Shown piece after piece: positions 34,054 to 43,042 of a stretch of DNA of 64,000 bases. The DNA comes from a virus. A program made the translations under genes and the position numbers. The stretch spans positions 1-64,000 of IMG/VR virus record IMGVR_UViG_3300042566_001051. One strand, 5' to 3'. How positions within the stretch are numbered: position 1 is the stretch's first letter; each line of letters begins with the position of its first letter. Below the pieces are notes generated by a model. The model was given only the letters and a program-made list of their open reading frames with translations, did not search any database and was not told the origin of the DNA.

Positions 34054-35697
34054 TTAGCGAGTCAGCGTCTGGGTGACGAAAATCTGGCGGACGGTGCCGT
34101 CATAGCGAAGCCAGTACGAGCAATCCATCCGGTCGTAAGGCCGCACCTCATTTGGGCGAACGTCGAACTTCCACGCCTTGCCGTTCATTTCAGGCGCACT
34201 GGATGGAACCAGCCAGCCGGAAGACTCGGCGCCCTCGAAGAGCTCGACCAGGAAGTCCTGCATGCGCTTCACGGCTACCTGCATCGGCAGTTGCAGCATG
34301 TCCTTGCCGGCACGAGTGACGGCATCGTCGATGCTTGTGGACATGTCGGCCACGGAAATCAGCTTTTTCAGGCTGGATTCAACCAGGGCGCACGTCAGGG
34401 AGTCGCGGAAGACGTAGCGGCCGCCGCCGGTATAGACCTCGTACATCACCGGGTTGATCTTGGCGCGGGCCAGGGCGTTCAGTTCCTGGTCGCGTGGCGA
34501 ATAAACCTGGGTCATGCGAGTGCGACGGATAGGCCACTCGCGGCCGGCAATGACGTAGTTCTTCGGGGCAAAGCCCTTGGCATTGGTCTGAGCGTTGCGC
34601 AGGCAGGCGTAGGCGATGTTCAGCGTGGCCGTGCCAAGATGGCCCTTGGGGTTAATGCCCGTCGGGTCGTCCGACTTGATTGGAGACCAGAAGGCGTGCA
34701 TCAGGTGGGCCGTCATGCTGGCGCCCATGTTCAACTGCTCCACGAAGGTGATAGCCGCCTCCGGGTTCAGGTTGCCAGGGATGTCGAAGCGCAATTGACG
34801 GTTGGTATCGAACGCCAGTTGTGCCAGTTGCGCCAGCAGGGCCGGCGCCTGGGTGCCGCCGGACGAAATGTAGGCATAGTTGAACGGGGTGTATTGCAGC
34901 TTCTCGCGCGCAGCCATGTAGTCCTGCGTGGTGTAGCCGGTGCCACCTTCAGTGAAGCACACCAGGACGGCGGACTTCGCCCACTTCTCTTGCCCATTCA
35001 CGTCGTAGCCATAGGCCGGCGATGCGGGATCGACCGTTGCGCCGGCGCCGATGGTGCCGACTTTGATTTCGACCGCATCAGTCAGCGCCAAAGCAACGTC
35101 AGGCAGGTAGGCCGAGTTGCCGTAGTCGTCCTTGGCTTCCGGGTTCAGAGAGCCGTAGAACTCGTAAAGCAGGACGCCATCCTTGTCGCGGATGCGCAAG
35201 GTCAGCTTGTCGTTTGCGGCAGCTACTCCGCCAACCTTGTTTTCATCTGCCCGGTATTCGAGCTTGATGCCATCGTTGTAGCACTCAAGGTGCTTCACGG
35301 CGAACAGGTACGGCGCGACGGGATCGGTTTCCGATGCTGAAAAGGTGACAGCCTTGGTTTCTGCATCAACCGTTGCAACAGCCCACTTGATGATGGCGGC
35401 GGAGGTGGTCAGGCGCTGGACAACGGCCTCATAGGCGCCGTTGTTCAGGGCCTCGACGACATGCACCCAAGCCTCGTTGAGGGCGGAGACGCGAATCTGC
35501 TCACCCTTGCCGAGTTTCTTGAACACGTTGCCGCGATCAACCTTGAAAGGTTTGTCGATGCGGCCACGAGTGGCCCGCATCATGATGCCGAAGACCTGAT
35601 CGGCGTTGTCGGCTACCGGAATCTCGGAGTTATCGCGCAGCGGATTAAGCTGCACGCCGGATTCGGCGCCAAGTTGTCTCACAAAAGCGGTACTCAT
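34054..35697 (-). CDS. Tail sheath protein
   Basis: The 547-aa protein has the architecture of contractile tail sheaths. A variable N-terminal half precedes a conserved C-terminal domain (NYVIAGREWPIRRTRMTQVYSPRDQELNALARAKINPVMYEVYTGGGRYVFRDSLTC, then FEGAESSGWLVPS and a final strand VRQIFVTQTLT). The C-terminal strand normally links neighbouring subunits. It lies 12 nt after a small structural gene, in the capsid-sheath order common in myoviruses. Confidence 0.8.
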   Translation of the reverse strand: MSTAFVRQLGAESGVQLNPLRDNSEIPVADNADQVFGIMMRATRGRIDKPFKVDRGNVFKKLGKGEQIRVSALNEAWVHVVEALNNGAYEAVVQRLTTSAAIIKWAVATVDAETKAVTFSASETDPVAPYLFAVKHLECYNDGIKLEYRADENKVGGVAAANDKLTLRIRDKDGVLLYEFYGSLNPEAKDDYGNSAYLPDVALALTDAVEIKVGTIGAGATVDPASPAYGYDVNGQEKWAKSAVLVCFTEGGTGYTTQDYMAAREKLQYTPFNYAYISSGGTQAPALLAQLAQLAFDTNRQLRFDIPGNLNPEAAITFVEQLNMGASMTAHLMHAFWSPIKSDDPTGINPKGHLGTATLNIAYACLRNAQTNAKGFAPKNYVIAGREWPIRRTRMTQVYSPRDQELNALARAKINPVMYEVYTGGGRYVFRDSLTCALVESSLKKLISVADMSTSIDDAVTRAGKDMLQLPMQVAVKRMQDFLVELFEGAESSGWLVPSSAPEMNGKAWKFDVRPNEVRPYDRMDCSYWLRYDGTVRQIFVTQTLTR

Positions 35698-35709
35698 GGC
35701 CTAGCCCCC

Positions 35710-36075
35710 TTACTGAGCTTGCGTTTCAGTGGTAGCAGCGCCGCCGGTCTTGCCCTTGGTGGGCGCGACAACCGCAACCTCTTCGATGGTCAGTGCCAGT
35801 TCGTAGCCATTCAGTTCGGCGATCTGCTCGATGCTGGATGCCAGGCGCTGGAACTGGTCTTCGCTTTCGATGGAGACCTCTTTTTGACGGCCAGCCTCGT
35901 CGGCGCAGTGGCGAAGGTGCAGCCCCTCCACCTCGGGGAACACGGCATTGCGCGGCATGTGGTTCGTCACCACAACCTTGAACGGGTACTTGACCTTGGC
36001 GAACTCCTTTGCCACCAGATCATTGGCGTCCTTCCCGGTGAGGGAAGGAGCGCCCAAATCGACTTTACGGGTCAT
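35710..36075 (-). CDS. Small structural-region protein between capsid and sheath
   Basis: The 121-aa protein has a folded core (FAKVKYPFKVVVTNHMPRNAVFPEVEGLHLRHCADE) and a low-complexity C-terminal tail (APTKGKTGGAATTETQAQ). Its place right after the major capsid suggests a head decoration or head-tail protein. I do not recognise the family. Confidence 0.55.
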   Translation of the reverse strand: MTRKVDLGAPSLTGKDANDLVAKEFAKVKYPFKVVVTNHMPRNAVFPEVEGLHLRHCADEAGRQKEVSIESEDQFQRLASSIEQIAELNGYELALTIEEVAVVAPTKGKTGGAATTETQAQ

Positions 36076-36100
36076 GTTGGTTGCTCCTTATCCAGCCCGA

Positions 36101-37771
36101 TTACTTCAGGTTGGTGATGTTGATGAGTGCGCAGCCCAGCGAAGACGGGCCGTGCGGATTGACTGCCGTGAAGTTGCGGGCGTAGAAACCAGCGCCCTGC
36201 TTCAGGTCAGCCCCAACAGACAGCGGGATCACGGTCGGCGGAACGGCGTCGCCCAAAATGAACGGGTTGCGCGTCACGTCGGTAGCGCGGCCAACGCACA
36301 GAATTTGCGATGCGGTTTCGCTCTCGGTGATGCCCTTCGGGGTGTAATAGACCTCGAACCGGCCAAACAGGCGGCCGATGCGGAAGATGCCGGGACGCTC
36401 GGCGACGCCGGACGGCTCGAAAATCTCGCGCGGCAGCGACATGAACTGAGCGGCGACGTTCTTGCCGACGTACAGATGGGTGATACCGTGATTCATGGTA
36501 TCCAGCGCCATCTGCTGCGATGCGGCAGCCAGGACATGGCCGAAATCAAGCCAGAGCATCGCGCGGTTCATCTGCGGCGAACGTGCGGCCCACTCGAAGT
36601 CGTAATCAACTTGGTTGTTGGCGGCCAGGCGGCGAGCCTTAGCCAGAACCTCGTAGTGACGCTCATTGGCGAACTGCGCCTGAATGGCAATCACGCTCTC
36701 GCTGTACGGGTCGAGGCCCAATTCATTCGCCATCTGAGTACGGCTGTCGATGGTCTGGTGAGTGGTTACGCGCCAGGGCTTGGCGTGCAGCTTGTAGGTA
36801 TTGACCGCCGTGATGATCGAGGGGGTCAGTTCCGGGGCGCGCTCGTAGTCGATGAAGCCTTCAACGACGACCGGGATAGTGACGGGCATAGCCGGCGCAG
36901 TGGTCAGGGCATAGACGCCGGTATCGGTGTTGATGGTGCCGCCGATAACGTAGTTGGTGCCGGCGATGGTGATATTGCCGGACACGGGCGAGTTGCCGGA
37001 ACCGGTCGAATCAACTTCCTTGGCTGCCAGAACGCCATTCACATAAACCAGGGAGCGGCCACGCAACAGCTTGACGGCAGCAGCGCCGGCGTCGCAGGTT
37101 TCGTCGGTCGTCTGGATCGTGGTCAGCTTGCCGGTGACGGCGCCAGTATCGACAACCGGCATCGACTTGTTGATGCGGGACGAGGACACATAGGTATTGC
37201 CCGACAAGGAGCCGTCCATCAGCCCGCCCTCGGCATAGCGGCCGTAGGTATTGCCGGCGTTGTGGCTCATGATGGCAAGAACTGCCTCATTGGAACCGAT
37301 GTCGGCAGGCAGGTAGTGGGCGAACGGGATGGCATCGCCCATTGCGGAGAGAATTGCCACAATGGCGCGGTTCGGCTGCAATGCCAGGGCGTCGTGATGC
37401 GCGGAGCTTGCGGAGTCCAGGCTGAACTTGCGGCGCGCGGAGTCCGTGGTGGCAAAGGCCAGGTGCAGGGCTTGCTCGATCACGTCGGCAGGGGCTGCAA
37501 TGCCGTGCTGGGATTCGTAGGCGGAAACGCCATCGAGAATCGCGCGGGTGACGAGTGCTGCATCATCGCCCTTGGCTTCATCCAGAACGACTTGCAGGGT
37601 CTCGGGAACCTTGACGCCGGAATTCTGGTTGCTCGCGGTCGCAATGAAGTCTGCGGCAGCGGCGGAATCGAAGGTGCCAGCCTTGACGGCATTGTCCTTC
37701 AGGTTATCAACGAACTGGGCTACCTCGGCGGTTTCGCGCTTGAAGTAATCCTGGTGGATGCGCTTGGTCAT
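36101..37771 (-). CDS. Major capsid protein
   Basis: The 556-aa protein is the best major capsid candidate. It has an alpha-helical N-terminus, an inserted Ig/beta-type region (about 230-320) and a C-terminal core (MNRAMLWLDFGHVLAAASQQMALDTMNHGITHLYVGKNVAAQFMSLPREIFEP, FGRFEVYYTPKGI) like HK97-fold capsids of large myoviruses. The length is close to the P1 major head protein (558 aa). I chose ATG 37771, with AAAGGA upstream, rather than 37804. A hairpin ends the preceding gene, so it may have its own promoter. Confidence 0.7.
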   Translation of the reverse strand: MTKRIHQDYFKRETAEVAQFVDNLKDNAVKAGTFDSAAAADFIATASNQNSGVKVPETLQVVLDEAKGDDAALVTRAILDGVSAYESQHGIAAPADVIEQALHLAFATTDSARRKFSLDSASSAHHDALALQPNRAIVAILSAMGDAIPFAHYLPADIGSNEAVLAIMSHNAGNTYGRYAEGGLMDGSLSGNTYVSSSRINKSMPVVDTGAVTGKLTTIQTTDETCDAGAAAVKLLRGRSLVYVNGVLAAKEVDSTGSGNSPVSGNITIAGTNYVIGGTINTDTGVYALTTAPAMPVTIPVVVEGFIDYERAPELTPSIITAVNTYKLHAKPWRVTTHQTIDSRTQMANELGLDPYSESVIAIQAQFANERHYEVLAKARRLAANNQVDYDFEWAARSPQMNRAMLWLDFGHVLAAASQQMALDTMNHGITHLYVGKNVAAQFMSLPREIFEPSGVAERPGIFRIGRLFGRFEVYYTPKGITESETASQILCVGRATDVTRNPFILGDAVPPTVIPLSVGADLKQGAGFYARNFTAVNPHGPSSLGCALINITNLK

Positions 37772-37861
37772 AATCGTGAGTCCTTTCGGAAAGTTCAAAC
37801 ACAAGAAACGCCGGCTGGTAGCCGACTTGTGTGTATTCTGAAAGGCTGAAAACTGACCAAA

Positions 37862-37889
37862 CGGGGCTTTTTCCGGGTTTGCTGCCCCG
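37862..37889 (-). terminator. Hairpin upstream of the capsid gene
   Basis: CGGGGC (37884-37889) pairs with GCCCCG (37862-37867) around a 16-nt loop, followed by TTTGG on the - strand. It lies in the 125-bp gap after 37897-38382 and could be a weak terminator separating neck and capsid transcription. Nothing else is evident in the gap. Confidence 0.5.
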
Positions 37890-37896
37890 CCTCCGA

Positions 37897-38382
37897 CTAC
37901 GGCAAATCAAGGTCTCCGCGCCGGTTGCACACATACCGCGTCACGAATGGCGGGATATTGACGGTGGTCTCGGTGCCAACAACCTCATACGCCAGCCTCA
38001 CGTCATCCGACAGAACGAGGTAGATCACGTCTCGGTTGCGGATGTCGAAGAACCCAGGCATGCCGGACGGCTCTTCTGGCTCCACGAGAAAGCGGAATTC
38101 GGCGCCACTGCCGTTATTCGCATCCTGGCGATCCATCATCGGCGACGCCATGAACGCCTCTGCCTGCAATGCGTACCCGTTCCCAAGGTGGTCGTACTCG
38201 ACAGACTCTTCATCCTCGGAGTCCAGAACGCCAAGCCCGCCCATCGTTGGCAAGCCGCCGACGGGCTCGCCTCCGGTGCGCGTGACGCGCTTCCCGAATA
38301 CCTGGCACTCCCATGTATTCGGGTGGTTGATTACGACGTTGCGCGCCATGCGATTCACGGCGCTTGGTACATTAGTGAGCAT
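37897..38382 (-). CDS. Hypothetical neck/head-tail protein
   Basis: The 161-aa acidic, beta-rich protein (VEYDHLGNGYALQAEAFMASPMMDR; EFRFLVEPEEPSG) lies between a head-region gene and the capsid. It has no motif I can name. Position suggests a connector or completion protein. Confidence 0.5.
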   Translation of the reverse strand: MLTNVPSAVNRMARNVVINHPNTWECQVFGKRVTRTGGEPVGGLPTMGGLGVLDSEDEESVEYDHLGNGYALQAEAFMASPMMDRQDANNGSGAEFRFLVEPEEPSGMPGFFDIRNRDVIYLVLSDDVRLAYEVVGTETTVNIPPFVTRYVCNRRGDLDLP

Positions 38383-38384
38383 GC

Positions 38385-39485
38385 CTATCCTTTCAGTGCT
38401 GCCATGATGTCTTCTGGCGCTTTGCCAAGACGGCGAAGCTGGGCGATCAGGTCTTCCGCCGTAATTTCCCCCTTGTCGATCTGGGCCTCAAGCCGCCTGG
38501 TCGCTGCCGGCTTCTTGGCTTTCGAGCGGGGCGCGGCTTTCACGGCCGCCTTTGCCACCCGGCGCTCTTTTGCCTTTGCGGCTTCGGCCTTGCGCTGGTC
38601 GCTGGTCTTGATCTTTGTCACACTCTTGGCGTCCGCCGCCTCTTCGGCTTCATTCTGTGCGGCCTGAATGCGTGCAGTGTTGTCGGCTGACGCCTGCAAC
38701 TTCTCCATGTACTTCTCAAGGAAGCGCAGCACGGCGTTCGACGACTCTATTTCCGTCATCACGCGCAGCACATGCTTACAAGCAACGCCCTTCAGCCCAG
38801 GATTGCGAATCTTCGGGAAGCCCCATTCCTGCCGGCCAGCAGCAAAACCACCGATGGTGGCGACGTAACGCAGGAAATAGCGATGCCGGCCGCAGTCGCA
38901 ATCGAATGACAGCTTCTGCTTCCTGAGCCAGTTGGCTACCTGCTTTGGTGACTTCCGGTCTTTTGCCTCGGTGGCGGCCAGCTTGTGACCGGCTTCATCG
39001 AAGGCGTTGAACATCACAACGACGTGGTGCCGTGTAACGTCAGAATCCTTTCCGGCGTTGGTGATGAATCGAACCATGCCGTTGTGAGCGGAAACTGGGA
39101 TGCCGGACGTAATTTCCTTGCGCGCCTTGTCAATGTCGCTCGACGCTTCGTTTGGGTTCGCCGACACATAGGACAGCGGCTGAGACGAAGCCATGTCGAT
39201 CACCTGGCGGGCTGTGATGCCTTTCCCGCCCTTGAATCTCGACTGCGCCATGCGCATGTTATGGCGGAACGTAGCCAGGTCGTCTGAAGTGATTCGACGC
39301 GAGCCTCCGCCTATGGTCGTCATGAGTACGCGATTTGCGTCCCATTCGCCCTGAACCTCCTGCTTGGTCAGGATTATCGACTTCGGCGACTTCTCAGCCT
39401 CTTCCCGCTGCTTCTTGTCGGCAGAAAAGCGGTCTTTCGCCTCGCCGACGTGGCCCTTTACCTTGCCAAGCCATGAATCGGCCAT
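38385..39485 (-). CDS. SWIM-type zinc-motif protein in the head region
   Basis: The 366-aa protein carries a SWIM-like zinc motif (C196-x-C198 ... C236-x-H238; FDCDCGRHRYFLRY ... GVACKHVL). An Ala/Lys-rich basic stretch (about 290-330) and a short C-terminal helical domain (GEITAEDLIAQLRRLGKAPEDIMAALKG) follow. The conserved GGKGITARQVI and PLSYVSANPNEA segments precede the zinc motif. Similar proteins occur in other myovirus head operons, but I know of no role. The basic tail suggests DNA binding inside the virion. Confidence 0.6.
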   Translation of the reverse strand: MADSWLGKVKGHVGEAKDRFSADKKQREEAEKSPKSIILTKQEVQGEWDANRVLMTTIGGGSRRITSDDLATFRHNMRMAQSRFKGGKGITARQVIDMASSQPLSYVSANPNEASSDIDKARKEITSGIPVSAHNGMVRFITNAGKDSDVTRHHVVVMFNAFDEAGHKLAATEAKDRKSPKQVANWLRKQKLSFDCDCGRHRYFLRYVATIGGFAAGRQEWGFPKIRNPGLKGVACKHVLRVMTEIESSNAVLRFLEKYMEKLQASADNTARIQAAQNEAEEAADAKSVTKIKTSDQRKAEAAKAKERRVAKAAVKAAPRSKAKKPAATRRLEAQIDKGEITAEDLIAQLRRLGKAPEDIMAALKG

Positions 39486-39488
39486 GCG

Positions 39489-39827
39489 TTACCCCTCAGC
39501 CCAGGTGGGCGCGTAGTCTTCTCGGTATCCTGGGATGGACTCAAAGCCAGTGCGGCGCTTGATGGCGTAAAGCTGCCCTTCATTCGGCAGAACAATGCGT
39601 TTCTGTGGCAGCGGCTGATCTACGGTATCAAGCCCAGCGGCGGCCATGACGGCAAGGAACTCGTCACGCCGGCCATATACGCGCTGCGATACCAGCGTCA
39701 GGTCGAAAGCCTCGTCTGGCTTTGTCTCATAGAAAATTGCCGTGGCGTCCCAGGGCTTGGTGCTCTCGGCGAATTTGCGCACCTCTCGGTAGAAGGACTT
39801 GGCCGCTCGGGTGTCTTTTTCGATCAT
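39489..39827 (-). CDS. Tail/baseplate protein X-like (LysM-like)
   Basis: The 112-aa protein has the pattern of small LysM-like tail proteins (FDLTLVSQRVYGRRDEFLAVMAAAGLDTVDQPLPQKRIVLPNE). This resembles P2 gpX and T4 gp53 relatives, which help assemble baseplate or head-tail joints. It lies in the neck region rather than the baseplate cluster. Confidence 0.55.
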   Translation of the reverse strand: MIEKDTRAAKSFYREVRKFAESTKPWDATAIFYETKPDEAFDLTLVSQRVYGRRDEFLAVMAAAGLDTVDQPLPQKRIVLPNEGQLYAIKRRTGFESIPGYREDYAPTWAEG

Positions 39828-39833
39828 TCCTGG

Positions 39834-39953
39834 TCACTTCCCACGATATACCTTGTGCCAGGTGTCCCAGAATTCAGCGGCGACATCAAGCGGAAGAACG
39901 ATCGCTTTCGTGATCGCCTTGATCCACGCGCCGGCGTACCAATGAGCAAGCAT
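39834..39953 (-). CDS. 39-aa small protein in the neck cluster
   Basis: The frame reads MLAHWYAGAWIKAITKAIV...VYRGK: amphipathic, Trp- and Ala-rich, possibly membrane-associated. ATG 39953 has AAAGGG 6 nt upstream. The stop is 6 nt before the next gene and the start follows the previous stop by 11 nt. The tight packing and good ribosome site support a real gene. Confidence 0.6.
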   Translation of the reverse strand: MLAHWYAGAWIKAITKAIVLPLDVAAEFWDTWHKVYRGK

Positions 39954-39964
39954 GTCAGTCCCTT

Positions 39965-40453
39965 TCAGATTGTGATGACGCCGCCACGGGTCAGGAAGCG
40001 GAACGATTCAGCCATCTTCACGGTGCGCTCAACCGTATCGGAGCGGGTCGCGTGCAGGCACGTCGCCAATGCGGCAATCTGCCCGCAGGTAACGCCCTCT
40101 GCAATGCGGTATTTCGGCCCGCCGGCGTCGATGCCGTCTTTCTCGATAGCCTGATCCGGGTTGGCTCGCGCGGCGCGGTCAGCGAAAGCGATGCGCGAAC
40201 TCTTGCCGTCGGCGGCGATGCCGGCCTTCAGGGAATAGAACGCCGATATGGCGCGCATCAGATCGGCATCGGTAAAGAGCTCGTCGCGCGGTATGTCCTG
40301 GTCGTTGGTCAGCACGATACAGCCAGCCCGGCGCTCGGTTCGATAATCCGCCTCAGCCCCGACAACCAGGACGCGGGCATCAGGGTCGTAGGCTGAAAAA
40401 AGGCTGCACGGGCGGCCGCCGTAGCCGGTGAAAGTAGCCTGAATCTGGATCAC
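39965..40453 (-). CDS. Hypothetical head-tail connector-region protein
   Basis: The 162-aa protein has a beta-rich N-terminus (IQATFTGYGGRPCSLFSAYDPDARVLVVGAEADY) and a helical C-terminus. It overlaps the next upstream gene by 4 nt. The family is not recognised; head completion or connector function is suggested by position only. Confidence 0.5.
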   Translation of the reverse strand: MIQIQATFTGYGGRPCSLFSAYDPDARVLVVGAEADYRTERRAGCIVLTNDQDIPRDELFTDADLMRAISAFYSLKAGIAADGKSSRIAFADRAARANPDQAIEKDGIDAGGPKYRIAEGVTCGQIAALATCLHATRSDTVERTVKMAESFRFLTRGGVITI

Positions 40454-41229
40454 AGGTCGCGCTCCCCATTGACGACGTATGGCCTGACGACGACGGAGCC
40501 GCCGTTATCACCGCTCTCCATGCTCTCGGCGTTGATTTCCTGCACAAGCGGATAGCCTGCCGGGTCTGCCGTGCCTGGCGTGCCCTTGCCGTCGTTCGGC
40601 TGCCCCTCGGCAGGCGCGTCGAACAGCGGGATTTCGGCCTTCAGGGTGATGTCAATGGCGAGGATGGTGAGATTCTTCGCCTCGGTCTGGATTGACATGG
40701 CCGGAGCGTCCGGCGACTCGACCTGTACCGGCCAATCCATCGGCTCGCCGGCGAAGTTGTATCGCGCCGTGAATCGTCGATTCGGCACGGCATCAAGGAA
40801 CAGCAGGAACTGAGCGGCAATGGAGCGGGCGGACGGCTCGTCATGGGCGAATATGCAAATCTGCGCCCGGATGTCACCGGCGACGGCGCGAACACCGAAA
40901 ACGCGCTCCTTGTCATCGCCGGGAATCATGACCATGACAGATTCAGCTACCTGGCGGGTGAAGTCTCGCCCTGTCGGCGTGTAATCCTTGGCCATTGCAA
41001 CGATGATGACTGGCATGTTCGCCGGCTTGGTTGCGGCGCTGTCCGTGTCGTTACGCTGCCAGCTTGAAAGCATGTCCTCGGCCGCGTCGATCATCCTGGA
41101 CGGCGCCCAAACAACACTCTTTGCCAGGCCGCGCGTGACGTACCCCTCCAATGCTTTGGTGGTTGGCACGATGGAGGCGTAAAAGCCCCCCATGTATTCG
41201 CCGAACGCGGCTTTGACTGGCTGGAGCAT
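40450..41229 (-). CDS. Neck/tail-terminator-like protein
   Basis: The 259-aa protein has a central domain (RAQICIFAHDEPSARSIAAQFLLFLDAVPNRRFTARYNFAGEPMDWPVQVESPDAPAMSIQTEAKNLTILAIDITLKAEIPLF) resembling tail terminator or completion proteins of myoviruses. A disordered Gly/Pro-rich C-terminal tail follows. It lies between a head-assembly gene and connector-type genes. Confidence 0.45.
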   Translation of the reverse strand: MLQPVKAAFGEYMGGFYASIVPTTKALEGYVTRGLAKSVVWAPSRMIDAAEDMLSSWQRNDTDSAATKPANMPVIIVAMAKDYTPTGRDFTRQVAESVMVMIPGDDKERVFGVRAVAGDIRAQICIFAHDEPSARSIAAQFLLFLDAVPNRRFTARYNFAGEPMDWPVQVESPDAPAMSIQTEAKNLTILAIDITLKAEIPLFDAPAEGQPNDGKGTPGTADPAGYPLVQEINAESMESGDNGGSVVVRPYVVNGERDL

Positions 41230-41235
41230 TGGTAG

Positions 41236-42072
41236 TTACCGGGTGAATTTGCCCAACAGGCGGTCGTATAGCGGCGAGGAAGGCGCGGCATCTTCTGCCG
41301 GAGCGACGAAGGTGGGCAGATCGGCAGCCCGGAACAGCTTGGCGTCTCGGCTGATCCGGTCGGCGGAGCTGATCGAAACCGCTACCGGCAGAATTGATGC
41401 AGCATCAAGGACGGCAGATGGCTCAATGCCCTTCTTGGCGAGCATCGAGAGAAGCTGCTCGTTTTCCGATTGCAGGCGCTCAATCACGGCGCTCGTCGCG
41501 GAGCGCTCCGCATTGATGTTGTCCAGAATGGCGATCACGGCCTGAGCCTGCTCATCTTGCTCCGCCGCGTAAATGTCGTCGTAAGTCAGCGCGCCAACAT
41601 TCCCGCCCATCGCATCATCCAGTGCGATTCCACGGAATGAATTGTTCAGGTAGTTGGGCTGGGCAACATAGTCAAACCCGTAGAACTCCGGGCGAGACTG
41701 ATCTATCGCCGATGAAAACCCGCCCACCTTCTCTTCCCATAATTTGGCAGCAAGGCGGCCCGCTGCCGTATCGAGGAACTGGGCGCGGTGCTCAACGTTT
41801 CCGTCGTAGTCCGCCTTCAGGTAGGTGGTAACAATGGCCGGCTCGACCGGAGCATACTTACCGCCCTCGATACCGCCTTCGACTGGGGCCATGCCATAGC
41901 GGACGCGCGGAAGGTGCCCATAGAAGCCCAGCATCCCGCGCGACGCGACCATTTCCTGACACGCTGGGCCGTTGATGGCGTCACAAATGGCCTTAATGTT
42001 GAAATTACGATGCTGGCCGGTATGTTGCCGGCCGCGATCCTTGAGGTTGTAGCGGATAACCGGGGTTTCCAT
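41236..42072 (-). CDS. Head assembly protein (prohead core/protease region)
   Basis: The 278-aa protein starts METPVIRYNLKDRGRQHTGQHRNFNI and has a conserved beta-rich first half (MLGFYGHLPRVRYGMAPVEGG; HRAQFLDTAAGRLAAKLWEEKVGGFSSAI). A helical coiled part follows (ATSAVIERLQSENEQLLSMLAKKGI). The fold order resembles prohead core/scaffold proteins with an attached protease-like domain, but I see no certain catalytic triad. I chose ATG 42072 rather than 42120. Confidence 0.5.
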   Translation of the reverse strand: METPVIRYNLKDRGRQHTGQHRNFNIKAICDAINGPACQEMVASRGMLGFYGHLPRVRYGMAPVEGGIEGGKYAPVEPAIVTTYLKADYDGNVEHRAQFLDTAAGRLAAKLWEEKVGGFSSAIDQSRPEFYGFDYVAQPNYLNNSFRGIALDDAMGGNVGALTYDDIYAAEQDEQAQAVIAILDNINAERSATSAVIERLQSENEQLLSMLAKKGIEPSAVLDAASILPVAVSISSADRISRDAKLFRAADLPTFVAPAEDAAPSSPLYDRLLGKFTR

Positions 42073-42119
42073 CGTGCGAACTCCTTGTGAATAGGTGCTC
42101 GCACAATCTTCGCACTCCA

Positions 42120-42827
42120 CTACATGCCAATCATTGCCATTTTCCGCGCTTGCACCGCTTCATCCAGGGTATCGAACGTGCCGACGCAAACTTGCCTGCC
42201 GCCCTTGGTGTAGTAGGCGCGGAACCGGCCTCTGCGCACCCATACGCCCGGCTCACCCGTGCCTTTCTTGCGCTCAAGTCGCTCCGGTATGGCGGAAGGC
42301 TCTTCAAGCGTGCCGAATGGGTGCGTATCACGCTTGGCCTTCAGGTATGCAGCCTCTGCCTCTTCTGCTGTTGCGTAGCTGCCAAGGTATTTCCGCTTGC
42401 CGCCGGACTGGATCATCACGACGAACCGGCCCCGCTTGGTCAGGCTTACCCCAAGGATTCCAGCCTTGTTGTTCCAGTGCGCCTTGCGCTGGTTTTGAAG
42501 GTTCTCATCCCTGAGAGCTTTTCGCAGGTTTGCGATCCGGTTGTCAGCCTTGTTGCCGTTGATGTGGTCAAGCTCTACGGGCCACTCGCCGTAGTAATGG
42601 AGCCAAGCGAGTTGATGGGCTTGGTATCGTCTGCCGAATAATGCGATGCGGACATAGCCTGTGGATGACACTCCGCCGGCATCGGCCCCTGATTTTGCGG
42701 CACCCATGCTTTTCAGCCAGACGAACCTACCTGTATCGGGACAGTACCCAAGCGTCTTGCGCAAGACTTCTGCGGTCAACGTTAATTTATCGTCGAAAGT
42801 CGGCGCTGGCGGGACAGTGGTTTTCAT
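42120..42827 (-). CDS. HNH homing endonuclease with two AP2 domains
   Basis: The 235-aa protein has an HNH core (AHQLAWLHYYGEWPVELDHINGNKADNRIANLRKAL) followed by two AP2-like DNA-binding domains (GILGVSLTKRGRFVVMIQSGGKRKYLGSYATAEEAEAAYLKAKRD and GVWVRRGRFRAYYTKGGRQVCVGTFDTLDEAVQARK). It shares its N-terminal stretch (PAPTFDDKLTLTAEVLRKTL) with the protein at 59649-60188. Its start overlaps the stop of a truncated tail-tube copy, which suggests it invaded that gene. Confidence 0.85.
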   Translation of the reverse strand: MKTTVPPAPTFDDKLTLTAEVLRKTLGYCPDTGRFVWLKSMGAAKSGADAGGVSSTGYVRIALFGRRYQAHQLAWLHYYGEWPVELDHINGNKADNRIANLRKALRDENLQNQRKAHWNNKAGILGVSLTKRGRFVVMIQSGGKRKYLGSYATAEEAEAAYLKAKRDTHPFGTLEEPSAIPERLERKKGTGEPGVWVRRGRFRAYYTKGGRQVCVGTFDTLDEAVQARKMAMIGM

Positions 42828-43042
42828 TTACCGTTCGATACATCAGGCCACGGCTCGTTTCGCAGCAGGTAGTTTTGCTCAAAGCCTTCGATTTTGAAGG
42901 TGAAGTCGCTCGGAATGTCTCTTGGCTCAATGGCTTTGATTGAGTCGTAAAATCCTTTTAGATAAAGGTAATTTGGCGACTTTCTGTTGGCAAAAATATC
43001 TAATAGCCGCTTGTTTCTGCGATTTTGTTTGGCTCGTTTCAT
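42824..43042 (-). pseudogene. Truncated tail-tube paralogue
   Basis: Residues 25-72 (YLKGFYDSIKAIEPRDIPSDFTFKIEGFEQNYLLRNEPWPD) align closely with residues 8-53 of the tail-tube protein at 28859-29359 (YLKGFYDTTKALGAKVVSSDFTFEIEGFEQNYLLCKQAPWPE). The rest of the tube gene is missing: the frame stops where the AP2/HNH gene starts. The first 24 residues are unrelated and AT-rich. This looks like a remnant of a second tube gene or of recombination with a related phage. Confidence 0.75.

Noticed and set aside
33256-35340. 694-codon + strand frame opposite the sheath gene
   Set aside because: Antisense shadow of the sheath and EF-hand genes, which have clear family features on the - strand.
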